In this document: in pieces, positions 54,678 to 63,324 of the stretch
Layout of the letters: every line of letters starts with the position of its first letter
Numbering within the stretch: position 1 is the first letter of the stretch
Assembly: GCA_016720425.1 (NCBI GenBank)
Contig: JADKKQ010000008.1
Span: 124,001 to 188,000 of the forward strand
From: Betaproteobacteria bacterium
Lineage (GTDB): Bacteria; Pseudomonadota; Gammaproteobacteria; Burkholderiales; Casimicrobiaceae
DNA length: 64,000 bases
Reading direction: 5' to 3'
Position numbers and translations under genes: made by a program
Notes under the pieces: generated by a model
Seen by the model: the letters and a program-made list of their open reading frames with translations, nothing else
Told to the model about the DNA's origin: nothing
Databases searched by the model: none

Positions 54678-56305
54678 AATGCGCGCCGGCGCCGCCGCAG
54701 CCGCCGCCGGAGCGCGGCCAGCAGGGACGGAATGCCGACCAGCAGCACGATGCCCCAGACGCCGGCAACGACGTCCGAACGGCGCCACGGCGGCGGCAGC
54801 AGGTCGGGGTCGCGCAGCGCGTCCGGGAAGGGGCGCGCGGGTACCGGGACGATCACCGGCTGCGCGGGCGGTCGCGGCAGGCGTGCGAAGTACTCGGCCA
54901 GCGTCGCCACCGGCGCGTCGCCCCAGACGCGGCTTGACGGAAACTGCGGCACGCGCAGGAACAGCAGCGCGTCGAGGTCGCGCGCCAGCAGCCGCGCCAG
55001 CGTTCCGTCCGCCGTCGCGGCGCGGCGCCGCGGCTCGACCAGTGCGCCGAGCGCGGCGAGGATCTGCTCCAGCGCGGCGGCGGGCAGCAGCCGCGTCGGG
55101 TCGGCGCTGAAGTAGTCGCACTGCTGCCGGGCCCGGGCGAGCGAGCGTTCGCGCGCGACCAGCAGCGGAAACCCGAGCGCCGCGGCGACGGGATGCGCCG
55201 CGGGGCGGGTGGGGATGGCGAGCCCCAGCGTCCGCAGCGTGTCGACGCTGATGCTGGTGCAGTTGACGTCCGGGTGGTAGTAGACGAGCTGATGGCGGTA
55301 GAAGTGGTTGTAGATGCGACCCAGCGCCGATTGCACGAGGTTCGCGGCCGCCGGGTCGCGGAGCACCGCGACGACCAGCACCGAGGGCCGATACCAGGCC
55401 TGGCCGGCGTTGAGGTCGCCGAGATAGTTGTCGAGCGGCACCGGGGCGGCGACGATTCCCTTCTCGCTCTCGCTGTCGAGCGTGTAGAAGTCGTTGACCA
55501 GCCAGTCGCCGATGCCGCCGTCGGCGGCGATGCGGCCGGTCGCGATCGCGAAGTGCCCGGCGTGCGCCTCGTCGTCGGCGCCCTGGGCACCGTTGACGAC
55601 GAAGGCCAGCACGGGCGCGCCCGCGGGCGCCGCCGTTGCCGTGCGCGCCCACAGCGTGCATGCCGCGAACGGACTCGCCGCCCCGCCGCGCGGCGCCTCG
55701 CGCATCAGCGCGCGCAGCGCGGCGCCAGGGTCGCCGTGCGGGTCCAGCGGACGCGCGGCGAGGTCCGCGCCGAGGCGGTAGTCCGCGGGCCACACGCTGC
55801 GAATCGTGAAGCCGCCCGCCTGCTCGGTGCCGCGCAGCCGCAGCGGTCGCGTGGCGAAGTGGGCGAACGACGTCGCGTCCGCGTAGGCGCGGTTGAGCGG
55901 GATCTTCGGGACCCAGCGCACCGGCAGCGTGCGTGCGCCGAGGGTGAGCGCTGTCCCGTCGGCGGCGAGCCGGCCGTGGGCGTGCAGGTCGGGTGCCGCG
56001 ACCCAGACCAGCGGCGGCAGGTCGGCGGGCATCGCCTCGCTCCACACCGCCGCCCACCGGCGCAGGTCGTCGAAGGCATCGACGCCGCGCGCGAACGCGG
56101 CGACCGGGGCACCCGGGCGCGGCACGGCGACGACCTCGTCGCGAAAATACCAGAGCGCCTGTGGCAGCGCGGCGCCGGCCGCGGACGCGCCGGTGGCGAG
56201 TTCGAACCTCGCCGCCGCGAACAGTCCGTAGCGATCGTCCGCGGGAGCGGCGACCGGATCGGCCGCGCCCGGCTGTGCGGCGTCGCGGGAGGGCGAGGGT
56301 GTCAT
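54674..56305 (-). CDS. Uncharacterised protein with C-terminal membrane anchor
   Basis: A 543-residue protein I do not recognise. It lacks an obvious signal peptide. It has several conserved-looking blocks, including GDWLVNDFYTLDSESEKG, YNHFYRHQLVYYHPDVNC and CDYFSADPTRLLP, and one hydrophobic helix near the end (VVAGVWGIVLLVGIPSLLAAL) followed by an arginine-rich tail, so a C-terminal anchor is likely. ATG 56305 (MTPSPSRDAAQP) is preferred; earlier codons give a low-complexity extension. It lies 85 bp downstream of selD on the same strand, so the two may be co-transcribed. Possible links to selenium metabolism are only positional. Confidence 0.7.
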   Translation of the reverse strand: MTPSPSRDAAQPGAADPVAAPADDRYGLFAAARFELATGASAAGAALPQALWYFRDEVVAVPRPGAPVAAFARGVDAFDDLRRWAAVWSEAMPADLPPLVWVAAPDLHAHGRLAADGTALTLGARTLPVRWVPKIPLNRAYADATSFAHFATRPLRLRGTEQAGGFTIRSVWPADYRLGADLAARPLDPHGDPGAALRALMREAPRGGAASPFAACTLWARTATAAPAGAPVLAFVVNGAQGADDEAHAGHFAIATGRIAADGGIGDWLVNDFYTLDSESEKGIVAAPVPLDNYLGDLNAGQAWYRPSVLVVAVLRDPAAANLVQSALGRIYNHFYRHQLVYYHPDVNCTSISVDTLRTLGLAIPTRPAAHPVAAALGFPLLVARERSLARARQQCDYFSADPTRLLPAAALEQILAALGALVEPRRRAATADGTLARLLARDLDALLFLRVPQFPSSRVWGDAPVATLAEYFARLPRPPAQPVIVPVPARPFPDALRDPDLLPPPWRRSDVVAGVWGIVLLVGIPSLLAALRRRLRRRRRAL

Positions 56306-56390
56306 CGTGCTCCCCGGCTTCGACGCGCGGCTGCTTCGCGCGGGTGCAGCGGCATGGCCGGACGCGAGGGTCGCGGTCGGCGGCGGAAGC

Positions 56391-57446
56391 TCAACGCACC
56401 TCGACCCGCGGCTCGCCGGCAACGATCTCGCCGATCACCGCGGCGCGGCCGAAGCCCGCGGCGCGAAAGACCGCCAGCACGTCATCGACGGCCTCGGGCG
56501 CGCAGGCGGCGAGCAGCCCACCGGAGGTCTGCGGGTCGGTCAGCAGCACCTGCGCTGCCGGTGGCAGTCCGGCGGCGATCCCGACGGCGTCGCCATAGCC
56601 GGTCCAGTTGCGGGTCGACGCGCCGGTGAAGACGCCGGCCGCGGCGAGGTCGGTGACGCCAGGATGCAGAGGAATTGCCGCGAAATCGAGGATCGCGGCG
56701 GCGTTCGAGGCACGGCAGATTTCGAGCAGGTGCCCGGCGAGGCCGAAGCCGGTGACGTCGGTCAGCGCGTGCACGCCCGGCATCGCCCCGAGCGCCATCC
56801 CCGGCGTGTTGAGCTGGGTGGTGCTGGCGATCATCGCCGCGTAGCCCGCCGCGTCGAGCCGATCCTTCTTCAGCGCCGCGCTGTAGATGCCGACGCCGAT
56901 CGGCTTGCCCAGGACCAGGCGATCCCCGGCGCGGGCGCCCGCGTTGCGCTTGAGGTGGCGCGGGTCGACGATGCCGATGGCGACCAGGCCGTAGATCGGC
57001 TCGACCGAGTCGATCGTGTGCCCGCCGCCGATCGGAATGCCGGCCCTGGCGCACACCGCCTCGCCGCCTTCGAGGATGCGGCGGATGGTGCCGACCGGCA
57101 GCTTGTCGACGGGCATCCCGACCAGCGCCAATGCGAACAGCGGCGTCCCGCCCATGGCGTAGATGTCCGAGATCGCGTTGGTCGCGGCGATGGCGCCGAA
57201 ATCGAACGGATCGTCAACGATGGGCATGAAGAAATCGGTCGTCGCGACGATCGCCTGGGTTTCGTTGATCTGGTAGACGGCCGCATCGTCGGCGGTCTCA
57301 ATGCCGACCAGCAGCTGCGGCGGAATCACGCCGGCGCCGGTGCCGGCCAGGATGTCGCGCAGCACGCCCGGCGCGATCTTGCAGCCGCAGCCGCCGCCGT
57401 GGCTGAAGCTGGTGAGACGGAGGGGCATCGAATCGGGAGCGTTCAT
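56391..57446 (-). CDS. selD: Selenide, water dikinase
   Basis: A 351-residue SelD, which makes selenophosphate from selenide and ATP for selenocysteine and 2-selenouridine. The glycine-rich N-terminal active site SHGGGCGCKIAPG has the catalytic Cys and Lys; this form uses cysteine, not selenocysteine. ATP-binding blocks (TTDFFMPIVDDPFDFG, GGHTIDSVEP and TDVTGFGLAGHLLE) are intact. The start is ATG 57446. A TACAAT box at 57502-57497 could be its -10. No selenoprotein or mnmH/selA gene is in the window, so its partners must lie elsewhere. Confidence 0.93.
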   Translation of the reverse strand: MNAPDSMPLRLTSFSHGGGCGCKIAPGVLRDILAGTGAGVIPPQLLVGIETADDAAVYQINETQAIVATTDFFMPIVDDPFDFGAIAATNAISDIYAMGGTPLFALALVGMPVDKLPVGTIRRILEGGEAVCARAGIPIGGGHTIDSVEPIYGLVAIGIVDPRHLKRNAGARAGDRLVLGKPIGVGIYSAALKKDRLDAAGYAAMIASTTQLNTPGMALGAMPGVHALTDVTGFGLAGHLLEICRASNAAAILDFAAIPLHPGVTDLAAAGVFTGASTRNWTGYGDAVGIAAGLPPAAQVLLTDPQTSGGLLAACAPEAVDDVLAVFRAAGFGRAAVIGEIVAGEPRVEVR

Positions 57447-57912
57447 CGGGGTCTCGGTGACGGAAAGAGGCGAAACGAAGTTCGCGTCGGCAGTGGATTG
57501 TAGCGGTCCGGGCCGACCGGGCTGCCGGGTTGCGCGGAGGAGCCATCGCCGGGCCGGTCGCGACCGGTCGGCGCGAACCCCGCTTTTCCCCCTCGACGAT
57601 GCGGACTTTCGCGCGCTTCGCCGACCGCATCGCCACGATGCGGGCGTGGGCTTTCGCAGACACCGGATCGGCGGCCGATGCGCGGCCCGGTGCCCGCGGC
57701 AGTTGCCGTGCCCGACGGTCGTCCGGCGGCGGTCGCGAAAATCGCGGTCGCGACCATGACGCCGGTCAAGGAATGTCGCAGCGCGAACTTCCCAGCGGCG
57801 CGTCGGTGGCGTAGCATCGCCGCAGCGCACCGTGATCAGGTGCACGCGTCGAACGATCGGGCGCGGGCCGCCAGTCAAGAACGACCACGGCGCTCCACCA
57901 GGAGAACGCGGC
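57447..57912. other. Intergenic region between divergent selD and korC-like genes
   Basis: A 466-bp gap. It contains a TACAAT box on the minus strand (57497-57502) likely to be the selD -10 element and, on the plus strand, the AGGAGA ribosome site just before the reductase TTG start. Several overlapping open frames exist on both strands, but they are Arg/Ala/Pro-rich and lack ribosome sites or family similarity, so I do not call genes here. Confidence 0.6.
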
Positions 57913-59784
57913 TTGAAGCCCACGGACATCGCACGCCCCGATTATTTCCACAAGGTTGTCGACTGCCAGTGGGCCTGTCCGGCTCACACGCCGGTACCCG
58001 AATACATCCGGCTGATCGCCGCCGGCCGTTACGACGACGCCTACCTCGTCAACTGGAAGTCGAACGTCTTTCCGGGCATCCTCGGGCGCACCTGCGACCG
58101 GCCGTGCGAGCCCGCCTGTCGCCGGGGACGCGTCGAGGAGGGCTCGGTCGAGCACCGCAAATCGCATCTCAAGCCCGAGCCGGTGGCGATCTGCCGCCTG
58201 AAGCGCGTCACCGCCGACTACAAGGACGACATCCGGCCGCGGCTGCCCAAGCCGGCGGCGACGAAGAACGGCAAGCGCATTGCGCTGGTCGGCGGCGGAC
58301 CGGCGTCGCTGACGGTCGCGCGCGATCTCGCGCCGCTCGGCTATCACTGCGTCGTGTTCGAGGCCGACGCCAAGCCGGGCGGCATGATGCGCTCGCAGAT
58401 CCCGAAGTTCCGCCTGCCGGACACCGTGATCGACGAGGAGTGCGGCTACGTGCTCGACCTCGGCGTCGAGTTCCGCGGCGGCACCCGCATCGACAGCATG
58501 AAGGCGCTGCTCGGCGAGGGCTACGACGCGGTCTTCGTCGGCAGCGGCGCGCCGCGCGGGCGCGAACTCGACGTGCCCGGGCGCAAGGAAGCCGCCGCGC
58601 ACATCCACCTCGGCATCGACTGGCTGGCGTCGGTGTCGTTCGGTCACGTCAAGTCGATCGGCAGGCGCGTCGTCGTCCTGGGCGGCGGCAACACGGCGAT
58701 GGACTGCTGCCGCAGCGCGCGGCGCCTCGGCGGCGAGGAGGTCAACGTCGTCGTCCGCTCCGGCTTCGAGGAGATGAAGGCCTCGCCCTGGGAGAAGGAG
58801 GACGCGCAGCACGAGGGCATCCCGATCCACAACTACCTCGTGCCCAAGGAAGTGCTGCACGACAGCGGCCGGCTGACCGGCATCGTGTTCGAGAAGGTGT
58901 CGGCCAGGTACGACGAGAAGGGCCGCCGCAGCCTGATCCCGACCGGCGAACCCGACGTGAGCTTCGAGTGCGACGACATCCTGGTCGCCGTCGGGCAGGA
59001 GAACGCCTTCCCGTGGATCGAGCGCGATCTCGGCATCGAGTTCGACCGCTGGGGGATGCCGGTCGTCGACGCGGCGACCATGGCGTCGACGCGTCCCGGC
59101 GTCTTCTTCGGCGGCGACGCCGCGTTCGGGCCGAAGAACATCATCTGGGCGGTCGCCCACGGCCACGACGCCGCGATCTCCATCGACCGCCTCTGCCGCG
59201 GCGAGGACGTCGCGCAGCGGCCCCCGCCGACGTTCATGCTCATCTCGCAGAAGATGGGCATCCACGAGTGGAACTACGACAACGCCATCACCACCGAGCA
59301 GCGGCACAAGGTCCCGCTGAAGGACACGGTGATCGCGCTGAAGGACATCCGCACCGAGGTCGAGCTGGGCTTCGACCCGGCGCTGGCGCTCGCCGAGGCG
59401 CAGCGCTGCCTCAACTGCGACGTGCAGACGGTGTTCGCCGAGCGCCTGTGCATCGAGTGCGACGCCTGCGTCGACATCTGCCCGATGGACTGCATCACGT
59501 TCACGCACGACGGCGACGAGGACGACCTGCGGCAGCGGCTGCGCGCGCCGGCACCGCACCGGACGCAGGATCTCTACGTCTCGGCGGCGCTGAAGACGGC
59601 CCGCATCATGGTCAAGGACGAGGACGTGTGCCTGCACTGCGGCCTGTGCGCCGAGCGCTGCCCGACCGGCGCCTGGGACATGAAGAAGTCGTTCCTCGAG
59701 ATGTCGCACGCCGGGGACACGCCCCGGATCCACCTGCCGGTCCACCGCGCCCGCGCGGCGGTCGCGGAAGCCGCTGCGGAGTAG
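57913..59784 (+). CDS. GltD-like FAD/NAD(P) oxidoreductase with ferredoxin domains (KorC-like)
   Basis: A 623-residue electron-transfer protein. N-terminal cysteines (CQWACPAHTPVPEYI and CDRPCEPACRRG) form GltD-type Fe-S sites. FAD motif VGGGPASLTVARDLA and NAD(P) motif LGGGNTAMDCC follow. The C terminus has two [4Fe-4S] ferredoxin motifs, CIECDACVDICPMDC and CLHCGLCAERCP. It can move electrons between NAD(P)H and ferredoxin. The start is TTG 57913, with AGGAGA seven bases upstream; an ATG at 57832 lacks a ribosome site. The korA gene follows after 4 bp. In denitrifying aromatic degraders such a gene accompanies korAB. Confidence 0.88.
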   Translation: MKPTDIARPDYFHKVVDCQWACPAHTPVPEYIRLIAAGRYDDAYLVNWKSNVFPGILGRTCDRPCEPACRRGRVEEGSVEHRKSHLKPEPVAICRLKRVTADYKDDIRPRLPKPAATKNGKRIALVGGGPASLTVARDLAPLGYHCVVFEADAKPGGMMRSQIPKFRLPDTVIDEECGYVLDLGVEFRGGTRIDSMKALLGEGYDAVFVGSGAPRGRELDVPGRKEAAAHIHLGIDWLASVSFGHVKSIGRRVVVLGGGNTAMDCCRSARRLGGEEVNVVVRSGFEEMKASPWEKEDAQHEGIPIHNYLVPKEVLHDSGRLTGIVFEKVSARYDEKGRRSLIPTGEPDVSFECDDILVAVGQENAFPWIERDLGIEFDRWGMPVVDAATMASTRPGVFFGGDAAFGPKNIIWAVAHGHDAAISIDRLCRGEDVAQRPPPTFMLISQKMGIHEWNYDNAITTEQRHKVPLKDTVIALKDIRTEVELGFDPALALAEAQRCLNCDVQTVFAERLCIECDACVDICPMDCITFTHDGDEDDLRQRLRAPAPHRTQDLYVSAALKTARIMVKDEDVCLHCGLCAERCPTGAWDMKKSFLEMSHAGDTPRIHLPVHRARAAVAEAAAE

Positions 59785-59788
59785 GGAC

Positions 59789-61660
59789 ATGCCCACGATC
59801 GAACGCGTCAACGATTTCGTCGTCAAGTTCGCCAACGTCAACGGCTCGGGCTCGGCGTCGGCGAACGGGCTCTTCGCCAAGGCGATCCTGCGCATGGGCG
59901 TGCCGGTGGCCGCCCGCAACATCTTCCCGTCCAACATCCAGGGCATGCCCACGTGGTACGAGGTGCGCGTGGTCGAGGCGGGGTGGCGCGGACGCCGCGG
60001 CGGCGTCGAGCTCATGGTGGCGATGAACCCCGAGACCTGGAAGTCCGATCTGGCCGAGGTCGAGGCCGGCGGCTACGTGTTCTACGACTCGACCAAGGCG
60101 CTGCCGCGCGCCCCGATGCGCGACGACATCACGCTGCTCGGCGTCCCGCTGACCGAGATCTGCCACGAGGCCTATGCCGACGTGCGCCAGCGGCAGCTGT
60201 TCAAGAACATCATGTACGTCGGCGCGCTGGCGGCGATCCTCGGCATCGAGCGCGACGTGGTCGACGGCCTGCTCGCCATCCAGTTTCGCGGCAAGGACAA
60301 GGCGCCGCTGCTCGAGGCCAACCGCAACGCCTTCCGGCTGGGCTTCGACCACGCCAGCGAGCACCTGGAGCCGATCGGGCTGCGCGTGATGCGCCGCGAC
60401 GGCGTGGGCGAGCGCATCTTCATCGACGGCAACGCCGCCGCCGGACTCGGCGCCGTCTACGGCGGCGCGACCGTCTGCGCCTGGTACCCGATCACCCCGT
60501 CGACGTCGCTGCCCGAGTCGTTCGCGCGCCAGTGCCGGCGCTTTCGCACCGAGCCCGAGACCGGCAGGCACCGCTTCGCGTTCATCCAGGCCGAGGACGA
60601 GCTCGCCTCGATCGGCATGGTGGTCGGTGCCGGCTGGAACGGCGCGCGGGCGTTCACCGCCACGTCGGGCCCCGGCATCTCGCTGATGCAGGAGTTCATC
60701 GGGCTCGCGTATTTCGCCGAGATCCCGGCGGTGCTGTTCGACGTCCAGCGCGGCAGCCCGTCGACCGGCATGCCGACCAAGACGCAGCAGTGCGACCTCC
60801 TGCTCGCCGCCTACGCGTCGCACGGCGACACCAAGCACGTGCTGCTGTTCCCCGAGGATCCCACCGAGTGCTTCTCGATGGGCGCGCAGGCGTTCGACCT
60901 CGCCGACCGCCTGCAGACGCCGATCTTCGTGCTGCTCGACCTCGACATCGGCATGCAGGAGTGGCTCACCGATCCGTTCCGCTGGGACGACACGCGGCGG
61001 ATGGACCGCGGCAAGGTGATGACCCACGACGACCTCGAGTCGGGCAAGGACTTCGGCCGCTACCTCGACGTCGACGGCGACGGCATCCCCTACCGCACCT
61101 GGCCGGGAACGCACCCGAAGCGCGGCGCCTTCTTCACCCGCGGCACCTCGAAGGACCGCTACGCGCGCTACACCGAGGACGGGGCGACCTACGTCGACAA
61201 CATGCAGCGGCTGCTGCGCAAGTTCGAGACGGCGAAGTCGTATGTGCCGGGGCCGGTCGTCGAGCCGGCTGCGCAGCCGACGCGCGCCGGCGTGATCTGG
61301 TACGGATCGACCGGCGCGCCGATGGCCGAGTCGCTGGCGCAGCTCGAGGCGCAGGGCGTCCACCTCGACCGGATGCGGGTGCGCGCCTTTCCGTTCTCCG
61401 ACGCCGTCGCCGAGTTCGTCGACGCGCACGAGCACGTGTTCGTCGTCGAGCAGAATCGCGACGGCCAGCTGCGCATGCTGCTGATCAACGAGTGCTCGAT
61501 CGATCCGCAGAAGCTGGTGTCGATCCTGCACTACGACGGCAACCCGCTGACCGCGCGCTACCTCACCGCGGAGATCGCGGAGAAGGCGGCGCTGTTCAAC
61601 GTCACCCCGCTGCGGCCGAAGGGCGGGAGTGTCCGGCCGCAGCGCGGCGCCGCCGACTGA
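59789..61660 (+). CDS. korA: 2-oxoacid:ferredoxin oxidoreductase, fused gamma-alpha subunit (KorA-like)
   Basis: A 623-residue subunit. Residues 1-190 are the gamma domain (FVVKFANVNGSGSASANGLF) and the rest the pyrimidine-binding alpha domain (AWYPITPSTSLPESFA, SGPGISLMQEFIGLAYFAEI and RGSPSTGMPTKTQQ). With KorB it oxidises a 2-oxoacid, most likely 2-oxoglutarate, to the acyl-CoA and reduces ferredoxin. In Thauera-like bacteria this reduced ferredoxin feeds benzoyl-CoA reductase. It starts at ATG 59789, four bases after the reductase gene, and is followed by korB. Specificity is inferred from family and context. Confidence 0.9.
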   Translation: MPTIERVNDFVVKFANVNGSGSASANGLFAKAILRMGVPVAARNIFPSNIQGMPTWYEVRVVEAGWRGRRGGVELMVAMNPETWKSDLAEVEAGGYVFYDSTKALPRAPMRDDITLLGVPLTEICHEAYADVRQRQLFKNIMYVGALAAILGIERDVVDGLLAIQFRGKDKAPLLEANRNAFRLGFDHASEHLEPIGLRVMRRDGVGERIFIDGNAAAGLGAVYGGATVCAWYPITPSTSLPESFARQCRRFRTEPETGRHRFAFIQAEDELASIGMVVGAGWNGARAFTATSGPGISLMQEFIGLAYFAEIPAVLFDVQRGSPSTGMPTKTQQCDLLLAAYASHGDTKHVLLFPEDPTECFSMGAQAFDLADRLQTPIFVLLDLDIGMQEWLTDPFRWDDTRRMDRGKVMTHDDLESGKDFGRYLDVDGDGIPYRTWPGTHPKRGAFFTRGTSKDRYARYTEDGATYVDNMQRLLRKFETAKSYVPGPVVEPAAQPTRAGVIWYGSTGAPMAESLAQLEAQGVHLDRMRVRAFPFSDAVAEFVDAHEHVFVVEQNRDGQLRMLLINECSIDPQKLVSILHYDGNPLTARYLTAEIAEKAALFNVTPLRPKGGSVRPQRGAAD

Positions 61661-61710
61661 CCGCGGCCGTCCGATCCCCGATACCTGATGCCCGATACCT
61701 GATCCCCGCC

Positions 61711-62766
61711 ATGACCTATCTCGCCAAACCCAAACTGCACCATCCGGACCTGCCGAAGAACGCGCTGGGCTTCACCCGCCGCGACTACGAGGGTCCGGTG
61801 TCGACGCTGTGCGCGGGCTGCGGCCACGACTCGATCTCGGCCGCGATCATCCAGGCTTTCTGGCAGCTGGCGATTCCGCCGCACCGCGTCGCCAAGCTGT
61901 CCGGCATCGGCTGCTCGTCGAAGACGCCCACCTACTTCCTCGGCCAGTCGCACGGCTTCAACAGCGTGCACGGCCGGATGCCGTCGGTGCTGACCGGCGC
62001 CAATGCCGCCAATCGCGACCTCATCTACCTCGGCGTGTCCGGCGACGGCGATTCCGCGTCGATCGGCCTCGGCCAGTTCGCGCACAGCATGCGGCGCGGC
62101 GTCAACATGGTCTACATCGTCGAGAACAACGGCGTCTACGGCCTGACCAAGGGCCAGTTCTCGGCCACCGCCGACAAGGGCTCGAAGGCGAAGACCGGCT
62201 TCGTCAACGAGGACGAGCCGATCGACCTCGTGCTGCTGGCGCTGCAGCTGGGAGCGACCTTCGTCGCCCGCAGCTTCTCCGGCGACAAGGAGCAGCTGGT
62301 GCCGCTGATCGAGGCGGCGGTCCGGCACAAGGGTGCGGCGTTCATCGACGTCGTCAGTCCCTGCGTGACGTTCAACAACCACAGCGGCTCGACCAAGAGC
62401 TACGACTACGTGCGCGCCCACAACGACGCCGTCAACCGGCTGGACGTGATTCTGAAACGCGAGCCCATCGCCGCCGATTACCCGCCGGGGAGCGTGCAGG
62501 AGGTGATGCTGCACGACGGCGGGCTGATCCGCCTGCGCAAGCTGCACCCCGAGTACGACCCCACCGACCGGCTCGGCGCGATCAACTACCTGCACCAGCG
62601 GCACGCGGCCGGCGAGGTCGTCACCGGATTGCTGTACGCCCATCCGGACGCCGCCGATCTCCACGACATGCAGAACACCGTCACCACGCCGCTCAACGCG
62701 CTGTCCGACGCCGAGCTGGTGCCGGGGGCCGCGGCGCTGGCGGCGTTCAACGCGGCGCTGCGCTGA
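61711..62766 (+). CDS. korB: 2-oxoacid:ferredoxin oxidoreductase, beta subunit (KorB-like)
   Basis: A 351-residue TPP-binding subunit. The thiamine site GDGDSASIGLGQFAHS with VENNGVYGLTKGQ, the [4Fe-4S] cysteines LCAGCGHDS and GIGCSSKTP, and SPCVTFNNH are intact. It forms the catalytic unit with KorA. It starts at ATG 61711. The 50-bp gap before it has a 13-bp direct repeat (CCCGATACCTGAT twice, 14 bases apart at 61677 and 61691). It ends the kor operon. Confidence 0.92.
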   Translation: MTYLAKPKLHHPDLPKNALGFTRRDYEGPVSTLCAGCGHDSISAAIIQAFWQLAIPPHRVAKLSGIGCSSKTPTYFLGQSHGFNSVHGRMPSVLTGANAANRDLIYLGVSGDGDSASIGLGQFAHSMRRGVNMVYIVENNGVYGLTKGQFSATADKGSKAKTGFVNEDEPIDLVLLALQLGATFVARSFSGDKEQLVPLIEAAVRHKGAAFIDVVSPCVTFNNHSGSTKSYDYVRAHNDAVNRLDVILKREPIAADYPPGSVQEVMLHDGGLIRLRKLHPEYDPTDRLGAINYLHQRHAAGEVVTGLLYAHPDAADLHDMQNTVTTPLNALSDAELVPGAAALAAFNAALR

Positions 62767-62874
62767 CGCACGGACGCCGGACGCCGGGTGCACGCGGAGC
62801 GGCGTCGGGGCGGCGCGCGATTTCCGGTCCCGGGTCCGAGCGATCGATCCGGCCGCTGACTCTGACTCGACACC

Positions 62875-63228
62875 ATGGGCAAGCTCACCACTCACGTGCT
62901 CGACACCGCGCAGGGGCGACCTGCCGCAGGCGTCGCCATCACGCTCTATCGCAACCTCGGCGAGCGCTACGCGCTGCTCAAGACGACGCAGACCAACGCC
63001 GACGGGCGCTGCGACCTGCCGCTGCTCGAGGGCGCGGCATTCTCCTCCGGCCGCTACCGGCTGGTGTTCGGCGCGGGGGCGTATTTCGCAGCGCAGGGCC
63101 TGGCCTTGCCCGATCCGCCGTTCGTCGACGAGGTGGTCATCGACTTCGGCGTCGCCGATGGCACCGCCCCCTACCACGTCCCGCTGCTGGTCACGCCCTG
63201 GAGCTATTCGACCTGCCGCGGCAGCTGA
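62875..63228 (+). CDS. hiuH: 5-hydroxyisourate hydrolase (HiuH/transthyretin-like)
   Basis: A 117-residue HiuH that hydrolyses 5-hydroxyisourate in urate degradation. His7 (LTTHVLD), Arg45 (ADGRCDLP) and His176-equivalent in APYHVPLLVTPW are visible. The family C-terminal signature YRGS reads CRGS: the active-site Tyr is replaced by Cys through a TAC to TGC change. Length and fold are otherwise normal. No other purine genes are in the window. It stands alone between korB and the SRAP gene. Confidence 0.88.
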   Translation: MGKLTTHVLDTAQGRPAAGVAITLYRNLGERYALLKTTQTNADGRCDLPLLEGAAFSSGRYRLVFGAGAYFAAQGLALPDPPFVDEVVIDFGVADGTAPYHVPLLVTPWSYSTCRGS

Positions 63229-63324
63229 CGCGTTCGCGGCGGCCGGCCACCGCGGCCGGACCGAGTGCCGGCGAACCCCGCGGGGCGCCAGCCGGGCACT
63301 TACGAGTCTGCCGCCGACAGGCCG

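Noticed and set aside
57443..57817. Minus-strand open frame with a signal-peptide-like start upstream of selD
   Set aside because: After a short hydrophobic stretch the translation is Arg/Pro/Gly-rich without structure, and it runs across the likely selD promoter and start.
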